The translations under genes were made by a program, and so were the position numbers. A model generated the notes under the pieces. The model saw only the letters and a program-made list of their open reading frames with translations, was not told where the DNA came from and did not search any database. DNA of 64,000 bases, taken from the NCBI RefSeq assembly GCF_004339525.1, contig NZ_SMGE01000001.1, positions 372,001 to 436,000 on the forward strand, read 5' to 3'. Shown here piece after piece: positions 8,007 to 18,166 of the stretch; the stretch's first letter is position 1; every line of letters starts with the position of its first letter. Source of the DNA: Flavobacterium sp. 90. GTDB lineage: Bacteria; Bacteroidota; Bacteroidia; Flavobacteriales; Flavobacteriaceae.

Positions 8007-9128
8007 ATGAAAAAAATATTTCTAACCTTATTATTATTGCCATTATTCTCCTCTTGTCAACAAGACGAAGCAATAGCAAAACCGGATGAATCACGCAAAA
8101 CCGAAATTATGTATACAATGCCCGAAGAATCGGCACCACACGAAGGAACCTGGCTGCAATGGCCGCATCAATATCAATACGGAATTGATTATAGAAATGA
8201 TTTGGATGCGACGTGGATCACGATGACTAAATCATTGGCAACAAGCGAAAAAGTACATATTATTGCTTACGATATTACTGAAAAAAACAGAATTACTACA
8301 TTATTAAAAAATGCAGGCATTTCTTTATCTTCAATTGAATTCAAAATTTTCAAAACCGATGATGTTTGGGTAAGAGATAATGGTCCTATTTATGTCAAAG
8401 ACAACAACAATCAATTGGTAATTCAGGATTGGGGATTTAATGGCTGGGGCAAAAAGGCTGCTTTCAAGAATTGCAACACTATTCCTTTGCAAATTGCAAA
8501 AGATCAAAAAACAACTGTTGTAGATTTAAACGCTGTAATGATCAACGAAGGCGGAGCAGTAGAAATAGACGGAAACGGTTCTATGTTGGCTGCAAAAAGT
8601 GCAATTCTAAATTCGAATCGTAATCCCGGAATGACACAACAACAAGCCGAAGCAAATTTTAAAAAATATTTGGGAATAACACATTTTATTTGGCTTAACG
8701 GAAAAGCAGGAAGAGAAATTACAGACATGCACATTGATGGTTTTGCACGTTTTGGCAACACAAACACAATCGTAACCATGAATGAAAACGATTTGTTGTA
8801 TTGGGAAGTTCCCGAAACCGATATTGATACACTTTACGATGCAAAAGACAAAAACGGCAAAAACTACACTTTTGTAAAACTGCCATTGTCCAAAAATGAT
8901 GTCGTAACAACTTATGGCAAAAAACTAGGATATAAAGGTTCTTACGTAAACTATTATATAGGAAATACCGTTGTTCTGGTTCCTAATTATAATGATCCAA
9001 ACGACGCCATTGCAAATCAATTGATTCAGAGTTTATATCCTACCAGAAAAGTAATTGGAATCGATGTTCGCAATTTATACGCAAATGGAGGAATGATTCA
9101 TTGCGTAACGCAACAACAACCGAAATAA
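8007..9128 (+). CDS. agmatine deiminase family lipoprotein
   Basis: 373 residues with a lipoprotein signal (LPLFSSC17). The mature protein matches the agmatine/peptidyl-arginine deiminase fold: YTMPEESAPHEGTWLQWP at the start, DDVWVRDNGPIYV, NEGGAVEIDGNGSML, the His motif TDMHIDGFARF, and the C-terminal catalytic Cys366 in ANGGMIHCVTQQQ. Family knowledge: these enzymes hydrolyse agmatine to N-carbamoylputrescine and ammonia. The export signal is unusual for a polyamine enzyme, so an extracytoplasmic arginine-like substrate is possible. It follows the AraC/GyrI regulator and may be its target (inference). Confidence 0.88.
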   Translation: MKKIFLTLLLLPLFSSCQQDEAIAKPDESRKTEIMYTMPEESAPHEGTWLQWPHQYQYGIDYRNDLDATWITMTKSLATSEKVHIIAYDITEKNRITTLLKNAGISLSSIEFKIFKTDDVWVRDNGPIYVKDNNNQLVIQDWGFNGWGKKAAFKNCNTIPLQIAKDQKTTVVDLNAVMINEGGAVEIDGNGSMLAAKSAILNSNRNPGMTQQQAEANFKKYLGITHFIWLNGKAGREITDMHIDGFARFGNTNTIVTMNENDLLYWEVPETDIDTLYDAKDKNGKNYTFVKLPLSKNDVVTTYGKKLGYKGSYVNYYIGNTVVLVPNYNDPNDAIANQLIQSLYPTRKVIGIDVRNLYANGGMIHCVTQQQPK

Positions 9129-9247
9129 GTTTTCAGTTTTCAGTCGCAGTATTCAATATTCAGTCGCAGTGTTCTCTATGATAAAAGCGAGACTCAAAAC
9201 TGTGACCGCAAACTGAGACTGAATACTGAAAACTGAGACTGCGACTA
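9129..9247. repeat. TTTTCAGTCTCAG inverted repeat, copy 2
   Basis: Arms gttttcagttttcagtcgca and the inverse actgaatactgaaaactgag enclose about 40 bp. It is the same family as 6991-7079 and 18016-18087 but with GTCGCA for GTCTCA in one arm. It starts directly after the stop codon of the deiminase-like gene. Confidence 0.72.
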
Positions 9248-9319
9248 CAGTCTAATCCTCAATTTATCAACAACTTAAAATAATTTATAATTTACAATTT
9301 ATAATTCATAATTATTTTC

Positions 9320-9327
9320 TACATTTG
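9320..9327 (+). promoter_or_regulatory. -7 box of rplS promoter
   Basis: TACATTTG followed by CACC matches the Bacteroidota -7 consensus. It lies 73 nt upstream of the rplS ATG, leaving a leader of about 65 nt that is longer than for most genes here and could carry autogenous control (inference). Confidence 0.6.
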
Positions 9328-9400
9328 CACCCGAATTAGACTAACCTCTGGCGAGATCCGTGAATGTTACTCTATATAAAAACCATAATTACAAGATATC

Positions 9401-9751
9401 ATGGCAGATTTAATGAAATTCGTTCAAAACGAATTAGTTGCTAAAAAAGATTTCCCTGTTTTCGGAGCTGGAGATACTATCACAGTTTTCTACGAAATTA
9501 AAGAGGGTGAAAAAACAAGAACTCAGTTTTTCAAAGGAGTTGTTATTCAAAGAAGAGGTTCTGGTAACACAGAAACTTTTACTATCCGTAAAATGTCAGG
9601 TGCAATTGGAGTTGAGCGTATCTTCCCAGTAAACTTACCAGCTTTACAGAAAATTGAAATCAACAAAAAAGGAGCTGTACGTAGAGCTAGAATTTTCTAC
9701 TTCAGAGAACTTACTGGTAAAAAAGCTAAGATTAAAGATAAAAGAAGATAA
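9401..9751 (+). CDS. rplS: 50S ribosomal protein L19
   Basis: 116 residues, normal L19 size. Diagnostic segments are DTITVFYEIKEGEKTRTQFFKGVVI, IQRRGSGNTETFTIRKMS, GVERIFPVNLPALQKIE and RRARIFYFRELTGKKAKIKDKR (given here in part). L19 lies at the 30S-50S interface. It is monocistronic: its own promoter is upstream and a strong hairpin terminator begins 26 bp after the stop. Confidence 0.97.
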   Translation: MADLMKFVQNELVAKKDFPVFGAGDTITVFYEIKEGEKTRTQFFKGVVIQRRGSGNTETFTIRKMSGAIGVERIFPVNLPALQKIEINKKGAVRRARIFYFRELTGKKAKIKDKRR

Positions 9752-9777
9752 TCATTTATCTCTTTGTTACAAAAAAG

Positions 9778-9810
9778 CTCGTTTCATTTATTTGAAACGA
9801 GTTTTTTTTG
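9778..9810 (+). terminator. rplS intrinsic terminator
   Basis: A 9-bp perfect stem CTCGTTTCA/TGAAACGAG with a 6-nt loop is followed by eight T residues. This is a classic Rho-independent terminator just after rplS. Confidence 0.9.
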
Positions 9811-9840
9811 TGCCTGATTTTTTTAAATATCATGATTTTT

Positions 9841-9934
9841 TTCAGGAGCTAATCCCGCTATCCATTTCAATCTTTTGTGCCGAACCCCGGCACAAAAGGA
9901 TTTCCACTTCTATCGGGGCTAGGGCAATCATTTT
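9841..9934 (+). repeat. structured intergenic element CAGGAGC...GGGCTAGGGC, copy 1
   Basis: Begins ttcaggagctaatcccgcta, contains a hairpin TTTTGTGCC/GGCACAAAA, and ends tatcggggctagggcaatc. Copies at 19627-19720 and, inverted and weaker, at 61300-61398 share the ends but carry a different internal stem. It may belong to the structured-RNA/repeat families typical of flavobacteria (Flavo-1 is one possibility; not verified). Confidence 0.65.
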
Positions 9935-9950
9935 CATAGAAGCTTTTAGT

Positions 9951-9990
9951 TTACGCCAAACCTGTTAGGTTTTAAAAACCTAACAGGTTT
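9951..9990. repeat. palindrome CCTGTTAGGTTTTAAAAACC, copy 1
   Basis: A 27-bp palindrome, cctgttagg then ttttaaaa then its inverse, is flanked by tttacgcc and ctcagattgtg. The second copy at 10280-10330 has the same flanks but a stem changed at three positions with compensating changes on the other arm. Confidence 0.75.
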
Positions 9991-10017
9991 CTCAGATTGT
10001 GCGACATACATTATTTC

Positions 10018-10121
10018 AACGGATTAAAATCCGTTGCTACAAAATAGATCGTTCCTCCGGAACTTTGTATAAAGAGCCTTCGGCTCGATTTATTTTGTAG
10101 GGATGGATTTTAATCCATCCA
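10018..10121. repeat. nested palindromic element
   Basis: Three nested or adjacent dyads are seen: caacggattaaaatccgttg (10018-10037), a ctacaaaata...tattttgtag pair enclosing gttcctccggaac and gagccttcggctc stems, and ggatggattttaatccatcc. It looks like a REP-type mobile palindrome without coding capacity. Confidence 0.65.
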
Positions 10122-10140
10122 CCTCGACGGAATGTTTTAA

Positions 10141-10259
10141 GCATTTGTGTCATTTCGACGGAGGAGAAATCACACTAGAAACTCTGCAATCAAAATCGCC
10201 AATCTTTGTCGAGTTTCTTGCGAAGATTTCTCTCCCGAAGTCTCGGGATCGAAATGACA
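10141..10259. repeat. nuclease-less GTCATTTCGAC repeat pair
   Basis: The left arm gtcatttcgacggaggagaa and an inverted right arm (gagtttcttgcgaagatttc ... gatcgaaatgac) lie about 40 bp apart. The same two arms bracket the GIY-YIG nuclease gene at 39.4-39.9 kb. This copy carries no gene and so looks like a non-autonomous derivative. Confidence 0.7.
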
Positions 10260-10279
10260 AATTAAACGAAAAATGCTTG

Positions 10280-10330
10280 TTTACGTCAAACCCGACAGGT
10301 TTTAAAAACCTGTCGGGTTTATAAGATTGT
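10280..10330. repeat. palindrome CCCGACAGG...CCTGTCGGG, copy 2
   Basis: AAACCCGACAGG, then TTTTAAAAA, then CCTGTCGGGTTT, flanked by tttacgtc and ataagattgtgg as in the copy at 9951-9990. The stem differs from copy 1 at three base pairs and each change is compensated. Confidence 0.75.
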
Positions 10331-10373
10331 GGCGATAATTGCGCTTATTAAACAAAAAGTTCTAATGAAACCG

Positions 10374-10473
10374 TTTGCGTGAGGGATAGAAGCGGATAGC
10401 CCACAGCCTGACGAAGGAAGTGCGAGGACTTGTAGCGGATAGCCCGACCCGCCTTTTTCGGCGGGACACGCCC
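10374..10473 (-). repeat. flavobacterial intergenic element CGGGCTATCC...TCCCTCACGC
   Basis: Read on the minus strand: gggcgtgtcccgcc, hairpin CCCGCC/GGCGGG, cgggctatccgct and a 3' end tctatccctcacgc. A related element in the opposite orientation is at 42829-42944. Similar sequences are a familiar feature of Flavobacterium intergenic regions. Function unknown. Confidence 0.65.
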
Positions 10474-10476
10474 AAA

Positions 10477-10508
10477 ATAAAAAAACCGATACTCATAAGC
10501 ATCGGTTT
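10477..10508 (-). terminator. terminator of the XRE gene
   Basis: On the minus strand the hairpin aaaccgatgc/gtatcggttt is followed by a T run, 24 bp after the stop codon of the XRE gene. Confidence 0.8.
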
Positions 10509-10531
10509 GTATTTTAAGGAAAATTGGTTTT

Positions 10532-10945
10532 CTATTTTTTTAATAGTTTTTCCAAATATTCGATTTTGTCTTTTTCGGATTGTAGCAAACGCTCGTAAAG
10601 CTTTTCTTTTTCTTGGAAAGTTTCAATTAATTTATCTAAAGGATTGAAAGTACAATTATTATTATGTCCCAAATGACCGTTATTGATACTATTATCGTGG
10701 AAAGTATTAAAATAGCTAATCATATTTTCTTCTGAAAAATTTTTAATTGCTTCTACACTTACTCCCAAAGCTTTTGCAATATCTGCCAATTTTTCTTCCT
10801 CTACAGTTTCACTGTTTTCAATAGCCGAAATAGTTTGCTGGCTAATGCCTAAAGCCTGCGCCAAAGCTTCTTGCTTCATATCACGAAGTTCACGAATACG
10901 GCTAATTTTTCGCCCTATATGATTTGGTTTTGTAAGTGTGCTCAT
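10532..10945 (-). CDS. XRE-family HTH regulator (paralogue of the 42.3-kb gene)
   Basis: 137 residues. Residues 10-68 form an XRE/Cro helix-turn-helix (ISRIRELRDMKQEALAQALG, ISQQTISAIENSE). A middle segment NNNCTFNPLDKLIE is followed by a C-terminal coiled coil (EKEKLYERLLQSEKDKIEYL). The paralogue at 42330-42734 shares the N-terminus, the C-x-FNPLDK motif and the coiled coil. Likely a dimeric DNA-binding regulator; targets are unknown. The -7 box TATCTTTG lies only 4 nt before the ATG, so the transcript is predicted to be leaderless or nearly so. Confidence 0.85.
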   Translation of the reverse strand: MSTLTKPNHIGRKISRIRELRDMKQEALAQALGISQQTISAIENSETVEEEKLADIAKALGVSVEAIKNFSEENMISYFNTFHDNSINNGHLGHNNNCTFNPLDKLIETFQEKEKLYERLLQSEKDKIEYLEKLLKK

Positions 10946-10949
10946 AATT

Positions 10950-10981
10950 CAAAGATAATGATTAAGCGTAATATTAAACAA
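10950..10981 (-). promoter_or_regulatory. promoter of the XRE gene, 4 nt from ATG
   Basis: On the minus strand: TTG, 21 nt, TATCTTTG, AATT, then ATG. Box order and spacing fit the Bacteroidota -33/-7 consensus. Transcription would start at or about the start codon. Confidence 0.65.
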
Positions 10982-11264
10982 CAAGTAAAAAACATATTAA
11001 ACATTGTATCTTACATTTGTGATATGTCTGTTGCTTTCAGCTCAAAAATACAACTTTTCATACAAAAAAAGTTAAAACTAAAATGATTTTATAGAACTGT
11101 AATATTTTCGTTTTTCGAAATGTTGAGCTTTTACTTCTGATTCATCAAAACTGTAATTTTTTAATACCAAAATCACCAATTTAGCAATTAAATGAGCCCG
11201 AAATAACAATCTGATAATTTCAGCATTTCTCATGAAAACTACACCGTTTTCGGACTGATTTTAT

Positions 11265-11272
11265 TATATTTG
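11265..11272 (+). promoter_or_regulatory. -7 box of icd promoter
   Basis: TATATTTG followed by C, 74 nt upstream of the icd ATG. It matches the TAnnTTTG consensus. Confidence 0.55.
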
Positions 11273-11313
11273 CTCCGCTCATTTTGAGCCGACTATACCT
11301 TTACATCGCTTAA

Positions 11314-13569
<2,256 letters not shown>

Positions 13570-13606
13570 AGACGCACTGCTGTGCGCCTCTACAATGCGC
13601 CTCTAC
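13570..13606. repeat. GACGCACTGCTGTGCGCCTC repeat
   Basis: agacgcactgctgtgcgcct followed by ctac and a second, shorter tgcgcctctac. Family members occur at 60637, 61248, 63171, 63239 and 63310. It starts right after the icd stop codon. Confidence 0.7.
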
Positions 13607-13624
13607 GATACATTATAAAGATAA

Positions 13625-13657
13625 AAAAGACAACTTTAAAAGGTTGTCTTTTTTTGT
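13625..13657 (+). terminator. icd intrinsic terminator
   Basis: Stem AAGACAACTTT/AAAGGTTGTCTT with a T run, about 60 bp after the icd stop codon and after the palindromic repeat. Confidence 0.85.
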
Positions 13658-13824
13658 TTATACTTGTAGGATTATAAAAAATTATTACGATTATCTTATG
13701 CTAAATAACAAATAAAGCACTGAGAATCTATCACAAAAAGAAATTATTCTTAACTTATCTTTAACAAAAGTTACGTCGTTATATTTAGCAAGAATTATTA
13801 ACTATGTGTTTCAAAACCAAGACA

Positions 13825-16206
13825 ATGATTAATAAAAAAATTGGGTTTCTTTTTATTCTGCTCTTAACGACTTTTATATCATTCTCTCAGGAAAAATTTA
13901 CCTTAAGCGGTACTATAACGGATTATAAAAATAACGAAACCTTAATTGGCGTAAACATTTATATTCCGGCTTTAAAAATTGGAACAACAACCAATGAATA
14001 CGGTTTTTATTCGCTTACTGTTCCCAAAGGCGAACATGAAATCGAGATAAGTTATGTAGGTTATCAAACCATTCAGAAAACCATTATTCTAAATCAAAAT
14101 ACTAAAAGCAATTTTTCAATTAATGAAAGCGGCGAAGAACTTCAGGAAGTTGTAATTACAGACAACAAAAGAAAGATCAATATCAAATCGCCGGAAATGA
14201 GCACCAATAAACTTTCTATTGCGACAATCAAGAGAATGCCGGTTGTAATGGGCGAAGTCGATGTTTTGAAATCGATTTTGTTGCTTCCAGGAGTTACAAA
14301 TGCTGGTGAAGGCGCTTCAGGATTCAATGTTCGCGGCGGCGGCGCAGATCAGAATCTGATTTTATTAGACGAAGCTACTATTTTTAATTCTTCGCACGTT
14401 TTTGGTTTTTTCTCTGTTTTTAATCCCGATGCTATTAAGGATTTAAAATTGTATAAAGGCGGAATTCCTGCTCGCTATGGCGGAAGAGCTTCTTCTGTTT
14501 TAGATATTTATCAGAAAGACGGAAACAGTAAAGAATTTCATGTAAATGGAGGAATTGGTCTGGTTTCCAGCCGTCTTCTTGCCGAAGGACCTTTGGTAAA
14601 AGATAAAGGTTCGTTCTTAATTGGCGGAAGAGCTTCTTACGCACATTTGTTCTTGAAACTATCTGAAAAGAACAAAGACAATGCCGCTTATTTTTATGAT
14701 TTAAATACTAAATTAAGTTATAAACTAAACGACAATAACAGTTTGTATTTATCGGGTTATTTTGGTCGTGATGTTTTTAGTCTGAACAAAAGTTTCACCA
14801 ATACTTACGGAAATTCAACCTTAAACCTGCGTTGGAATCATTTATATAACGATAAATTATTTGCCAATTTATCTTTAATATATAGCGATTACTATTACGG
14901 ACTTGACTTAAATTTTGTAGGCTTTAAATGGGATTCGGGAATTAAAAATTACAATATTAAGTATGACTTCAAAAACTACATTTCAGATAAGTTCAAATTG
15001 AATTATGGCTTAAGCGGAATTTACTACGAATTCAATCCGGGAACGATTAAACCTACTAATCTTAAATCGGGGATTAATCCTGATCAATTAGATAAAAAAT
15101 ACGCTTTTGAACCTTCACTTTATATTGAAGCAGAAAATCAGCTTTCGAAAAAAATAACAGTTTCATACGGATTACGTTATAGTTTGTTTTATCGTTTAGG
15201 AGAATCAACCATTAATTATTACGATAATAATGAACCTGTAGTTTTCGATACAGACATGCAGATTTATGAGAAAGGGATTCCAACGTCGACTAAATATTTT
15301 GGTAAAAACAAAGTCATTCAAAACTATAATAATTTAGAACCAAGATTTGCCGTTTCCTATCAGCTTAACGATGATCAGTCGATCAAAGCCAGTTACAATC
15401 GAATGGCGCAATATCTTCAGTTAATATCAAATACCTCATCTCCTACTCCGCTTGATGTCTGGATGCCAAGTGATAATTACATCAAACCACAAATTGCTGA
15501 TCAGGTTGCATTGGGTTATTTCAGAAACTTCAACAATGGCGCTTATTCGCTTGAAGTAGAAACTTATTATAAAAAAATTCAAAATAGGCTCGATTATATT
15601 GATGGCGCTGATTTAATTGCAAACGACGCCATCGAACAAGTAATTCTAAACGGCCGAATGCGCGCTTATGGTTTGGAAATTATGCTAAAGAAAAACGAAG
15701 GTAAATTCAACGGATGGATTTCATACACATTGTCAAAATCCCAGCAACAAACTCCGGGAAGAACTCCAGAAGAAACGGGAATCAATAATGGTCAATGGTA
15801 CAGTTCTGCTTATGATAAAACACACAATCTGGCGATAACATCTGCCTATAATCTGAATGAAAAATGGTCTTTTGGAGCTAACTTTGCTTTACAATCAGGT
15901 CAACCAGTTACGTATCCAAACGCACAATATGAATATCTAGGAATTACGGTTCCAAGTTATGGATTACGAAATGAAAACCGTTTGCCCGCATATCATCACT
16001 TAGACGTTTCGGCAACTTTGACGCCCCGAACAAACAAAGACAGAAACTGGAAAGGCGAATGGGTTTTTAGCATTTACAACCTTTACAATCGCCATAATGC
16101 AGCGTCGATAAATTTCCGTCAGAATATTGACACAGGCGCAAATGAAGCCGTACAAACATCAATTTTTGGGATTGTGCCAGCTGTTAGTTATAATTTTAAA
16201 TTTTAA
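13825..16206 (+). CDS. TonB-dependent receptor with carboxypeptidase-like regulatory domain
   Basis: 793 residues. A Sec signal peptide (KKIGFLFILLLTTFISFSQ) is followed by a CarboxypepD_reg-like beta-sandwich (FTLSGTITDYKNNETLIGVN to about residue 95), a plug domain (MGEVDVLKSILLLPGV, GFNVRGGGADQNLILLDEA) and a long outer-membrane beta barrel ending in aromatic-rich VSYNFKF. It would import a ligand across the outer membrane using TonB energy. The ATG at 13825 was preferred over the one at 13804 because it begins the signal peptide. It is followed by DUF4249, GyrI-like and DinB genes with gaps of 35, 14 and 7 bp, suggesting an operon. The ligand is unknown; no SusD partner is present. Confidence 0.92.
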   Translation: MINKKIGFLFILLLTTFISFSQEKFTLSGTITDYKNNETLIGVNIYIPALKIGTTTNEYGFYSLTVPKGEHEIEISYVGYQTIQKTIILNQNTKSNFSINESGEELQEVVITDNKRKINIKSPEMSTNKLSIATIKRMPVVMGEVDVLKSILLLPGVTNAGEGASGFNVRGGGADQNLILLDEATIFNSSHVFGFFSVFNPDAIKDLKLYKGGIPARYGGRASSVLDIYQKDGNSKEFHVNGGIGLVSSRLLAEGPLVKDKGSFLIGGRASYAHLFLKLSEKNKDNAAYFYDLNTKLSYKLNDNNSLYLSGYFGRDVFSLNKSFTNTYGNSTLNLRWNHLYNDKLFANLSLIYSDYYYGLDLNFVGFKWDSGIKNYNIKYDFKNYISDKFKLNYGLSGIYYEFNPGTIKPTNLKSGINPDQLDKKYAFEPSLYIEAENQLSKKITVSYGLRYSLFYRLGESTINYYDNNEPVVFDTDMQIYEKGIPTSTKYFGKNKVIQNYNNLEPRFAVSYQLNDDQSIKASYNRMAQYLQLISNTSSPTPLDVWMPSDNYIKPQIADQVALGYFRNFNNGAYSLEVETYYKKIQNRLDYIDGADLIANDAIEQVILNGRMRAYGLEIMLKKNEGKFNGWISYTLSKSQQQTPGRTPEETGINNGQWYSSAYDKTHNLAITSAYNLNEKWSFGANFALQSGQPVTYPNAQYEYLGITVPSYGLRNENRLPAYHHLDVSATLTPRTNKDRNWKGEWVFSIYNLYNRHNAASINFRQNIDTGANEAVQTSIFGIVPAVSYNFKF

Positions 16207-16241
16207 AAAATATTTTCTTTCAAAGAAATAAAAGATATACT

Positions 16242-17063
16242 ATGAAAAAAGTAACTTTATTAATCGCATTTTTTATATCACTTTTCTTCACAAGTTGCGA
16301 AGAAGTTGTAGATGTAAATCTGGATACAGCGCCGTCAAAATTAGTAATTGAAGCCGCTATTAATTGGGAAAAAGGAACAGCCGGAAACCAACAAGTTATC
16401 AAACTAACCACTACAACAGGTTATTTTGAAAGCAAAATTCCAGTCATTACCGGAGCGACAGTTTATATCCGAAACAGCACAAACCAACAATTTAATTTTA
16501 ACGAAGTTCCTAAGACCGGTCGATATGTTTGTACAACTTTCAAACCTAAGATTGACGAGCAATATACACTGACCGTAATTAGCAAAGAAAATACTTATAC
16601 AGCCACCGAAACCCTTAAATCAGTCGCTCCAATAACAAGAATAGAACAAAATAATGAAGGCGGAATTACAGGAACAGATATTGAAATTAGAGCCTATTAT
16701 AATGATCCGGGTGACGCAGACAATTACTATCTTTACAAATATTTATATTCTAATAAAGTAACGTCAACGTATTATGCTGATGAAGATAAATTCTATCAGG
16801 GAAATGAATTTTTCAGTAAATCAAATGACGACGATTTAGAAGTTGGAAATACGATTGAAATTACCCATTTCGGAATTTCAAAACAATATTATAATTACAT
16901 GACTATTTTGGTCAGCATTGCAGGAAGTAATGTTGGAGGACCATTTCAGTCACCGCCAGCAACAGTAAAAGGAAACATTATCAATACAACCGATAAAGAA
17001 AATTATCCTTTAGGATATTTTTCACTTTGCGAAACCGTTACAAAAAAATACAAAATCGAATAA
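16242..17063 (+). CDS. DUF4249 lipoprotein, TonB-receptor partner
   Basis: 273 residues with a lipobox (LFFTSC19). The mature part starts EEVVDVNLDTAPSKLVIEA, the characteristic opening of DUF4249, then beta-rich Ig-like text. Family knowledge: DUF4249 lipoproteins are commonly encoded directly after a TonB-dependent receptor of this type in Bacteroidota and are thought to be surface partners. Here the gap to the receptor gene is 35 bp, which supports that role. Molecular function is not established. Confidence 0.88.
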   Translation: MKKVTLLIAFFISLFFTSCEEVVDVNLDTAPSKLVIEAAINWEKGTAGNQQVIKLTTTTGYFESKIPVITGATVYIRNSTNQQFNFNEVPKTGRYVCTTFKPKIDEQYTLTVISKENTYTATETLKSVAPITRIEQNNEGGITGTDIEIRAYYNDPGDADNYYLYKYLYSNKVTSTYYADEDKFYQGNEFFSKSNDDDLEVGNTIEITHFGISKQYYNYMTILVSIAGSNVGGPFQSPPATVKGNIINTTDKENYPLGYFSLCETVTKKYKIE

Positions 17064-17077
17064 TTAAGGAAGAAAAA

Positions 17078-17560
17078 ATGGAAGCCCAAATCAAAATTTT
17101 TATCGAAAAAAAACTTATGGGTAAACACATCGATATGTCGTTTATAGAAAATAAAACTTTTCAGTTATGGAGTAGTTTTATGCCAAGAAAAAAAGACATT
17201 AAAAATTCGGTCGATTCGAATTTATACTCTCTTGAAGTTTTTCCGGTTGGGCATTTTGACAATTTCGAACCCAGTAATGCATTCCAGAAATGGGCAGCGG
17301 TAGAAGTTTCTGATTTTGATCATATTCCAAAAGAAATGGAAACTCTAATAATTCCCACCGGATTATATGCTGTTTTTATCCATAAAGGTCCACAAAGTGA
17401 AGGACATAAAACCTATCATTCTATTTTTGTCGAATGGCTTCCAAATTCTGAATATACCATTGACGAAAGACCACATTTTGCCGTAATGGATGAAAAATAT
17501 AAAAAAGACGATCCTGACTCTGAAGAAGAAATCTGGATTCCGATAAAAAACAAAAATTAA
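17078..17560 (+). CDS. stand-alone GyrI-like effector-binding protein
   Basis: 160 residues from the ATG at 17078; the longer reading at 17027 overlaps the upstream gene. It has the GyrI/AraC effector-binding fold without a DNA-binding domain: IFIEKKLMGKHIDMSF, ALEVFPVGHFDNFEP-like text, GLYAVFIHKGPQSEGHKTY, IFVEWLPNSEYTIDERPHF. Such proteins bind hydrophobic cations or hydrolyse small molecules, or may modulate gyrase. It is 14 bp from the DUF4249 gene and 7 bp from the DinB gene, so it is probably co-transcribed. Confidence 0.83.
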   Translation: MEAQIKIFIEKKLMGKHIDMSFIENKTFQLWSSFMPRKKDIKNSVDSNLYSLEVFPVGHFDNFEPSNAFQKWAAVEVSDFDHIPKEMETLIIPTGLYAVFIHKGPQSEGHKTYHSIFVEWLPNSEYTIDERPHFAVMDEKYKKDDPDSEEEIWIPIKNKN

Positions 17561-17567
17561 AAACATC

Positions 17568-18011
17568 ATGCTAATCGAAACCTTAAAATCGCTTTTTGAC
17601 CGAGATCTCAACAAATTAAAACTCGAAATAGAATCGTATCAAAACGAAAATCAGATTTGGGCAATTGACAAACAAGTTTCCAATTCTGCCGGAAATCTTT
17701 GTTTGCACCTTATCGGAAACATCAATCTTTTTATCGGAAATCAAATTGGCAAAACAGATTATGTCAGAGATCGACCTTTAGAATTTTCCTTGAAAAACGT
17801 CCCAAAAGCTGAATTAATCGCCAAAATAGACGATACAATTCTGGTTGTAGACCAAGCACTTGATACATTATCTATTTTTGATTTAGAAGAAATTTATCCC
17901 ATGATTGTTTTCGAAAAAGAAATGACAACAGGCTTTTTTCTAGTACATCTTTCTACACATTTAGCCTATCATTTAGGTCAAATTAATTATCATAGAAGAT
18001 TGCTAGATTAG
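17568..18011 (+). CDS. DinB/DUF1572 family protein
   Basis: 147 residues predicted as a four-helix bundle. Putative metal ligands are His in NLCLHLIGN (about residue 47) and the His pair in LSTHLAYHLGQINYHRR (about 127 and 131), the DinB/YfiT metal site. DinB-fold enzymes include thiol-dependent transferases; many are of unknown function. Last gene of the TonB-receptor cluster. A palindromic repeat follows its stop codon. Confidence 0.8.
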   Translation: MLIETLKSLFDRDLNKLKLEIESYQNENQIWAIDKQVSNSAGNLCLHLIGNINLFIGNQIGKTDYVRDRPLEFSLKNVPKAELIAKIDDTILVVDQALDTLSIFDLEEIYPMIVFEKEMTTGFFLVHLSTHLAYHLGQINYHRRLLD

Positions 18012-18015
18012 ATAG

Positions 18016-18087
18016 TTTTCAGTCTCACTTTTCAGTCTCACTTTACCGCAACTGAGACTGAAAACTGTAAACTGAGACTGAGACTAA
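18016..18087. repeat. TTTTCAGTCTCAC inverted repeat, copy 3
   Basis: gttttcagtctcacttttca ... gagactgaaaactg and aactgagactgagact form inverted arms. Same family as 6991-7079 and 9129-9247. Located just after the DinB stop codon. Confidence 0.72.
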
Positions 18088-18166
18088 AAAAACTCTCAAC
18101 ATATGTAAAGGCATAAGAATTAGAATTAAATAACCTTTGTCAATATTTAATTCTAATTTTTAAAAC

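Noticed and set aside
9654..9968. Coding ORF overlapping the end of rplS
   Set aside because: It is an out-of-frame shadow running through the terminator and a structured repeat.
10103..10324. Hypothetical protein in the rplS-XRE gap
   Set aside because: It is formed by palindromic repeats (GTCATTTCGAC pair and others) and has no ribosome site or conserved pattern.
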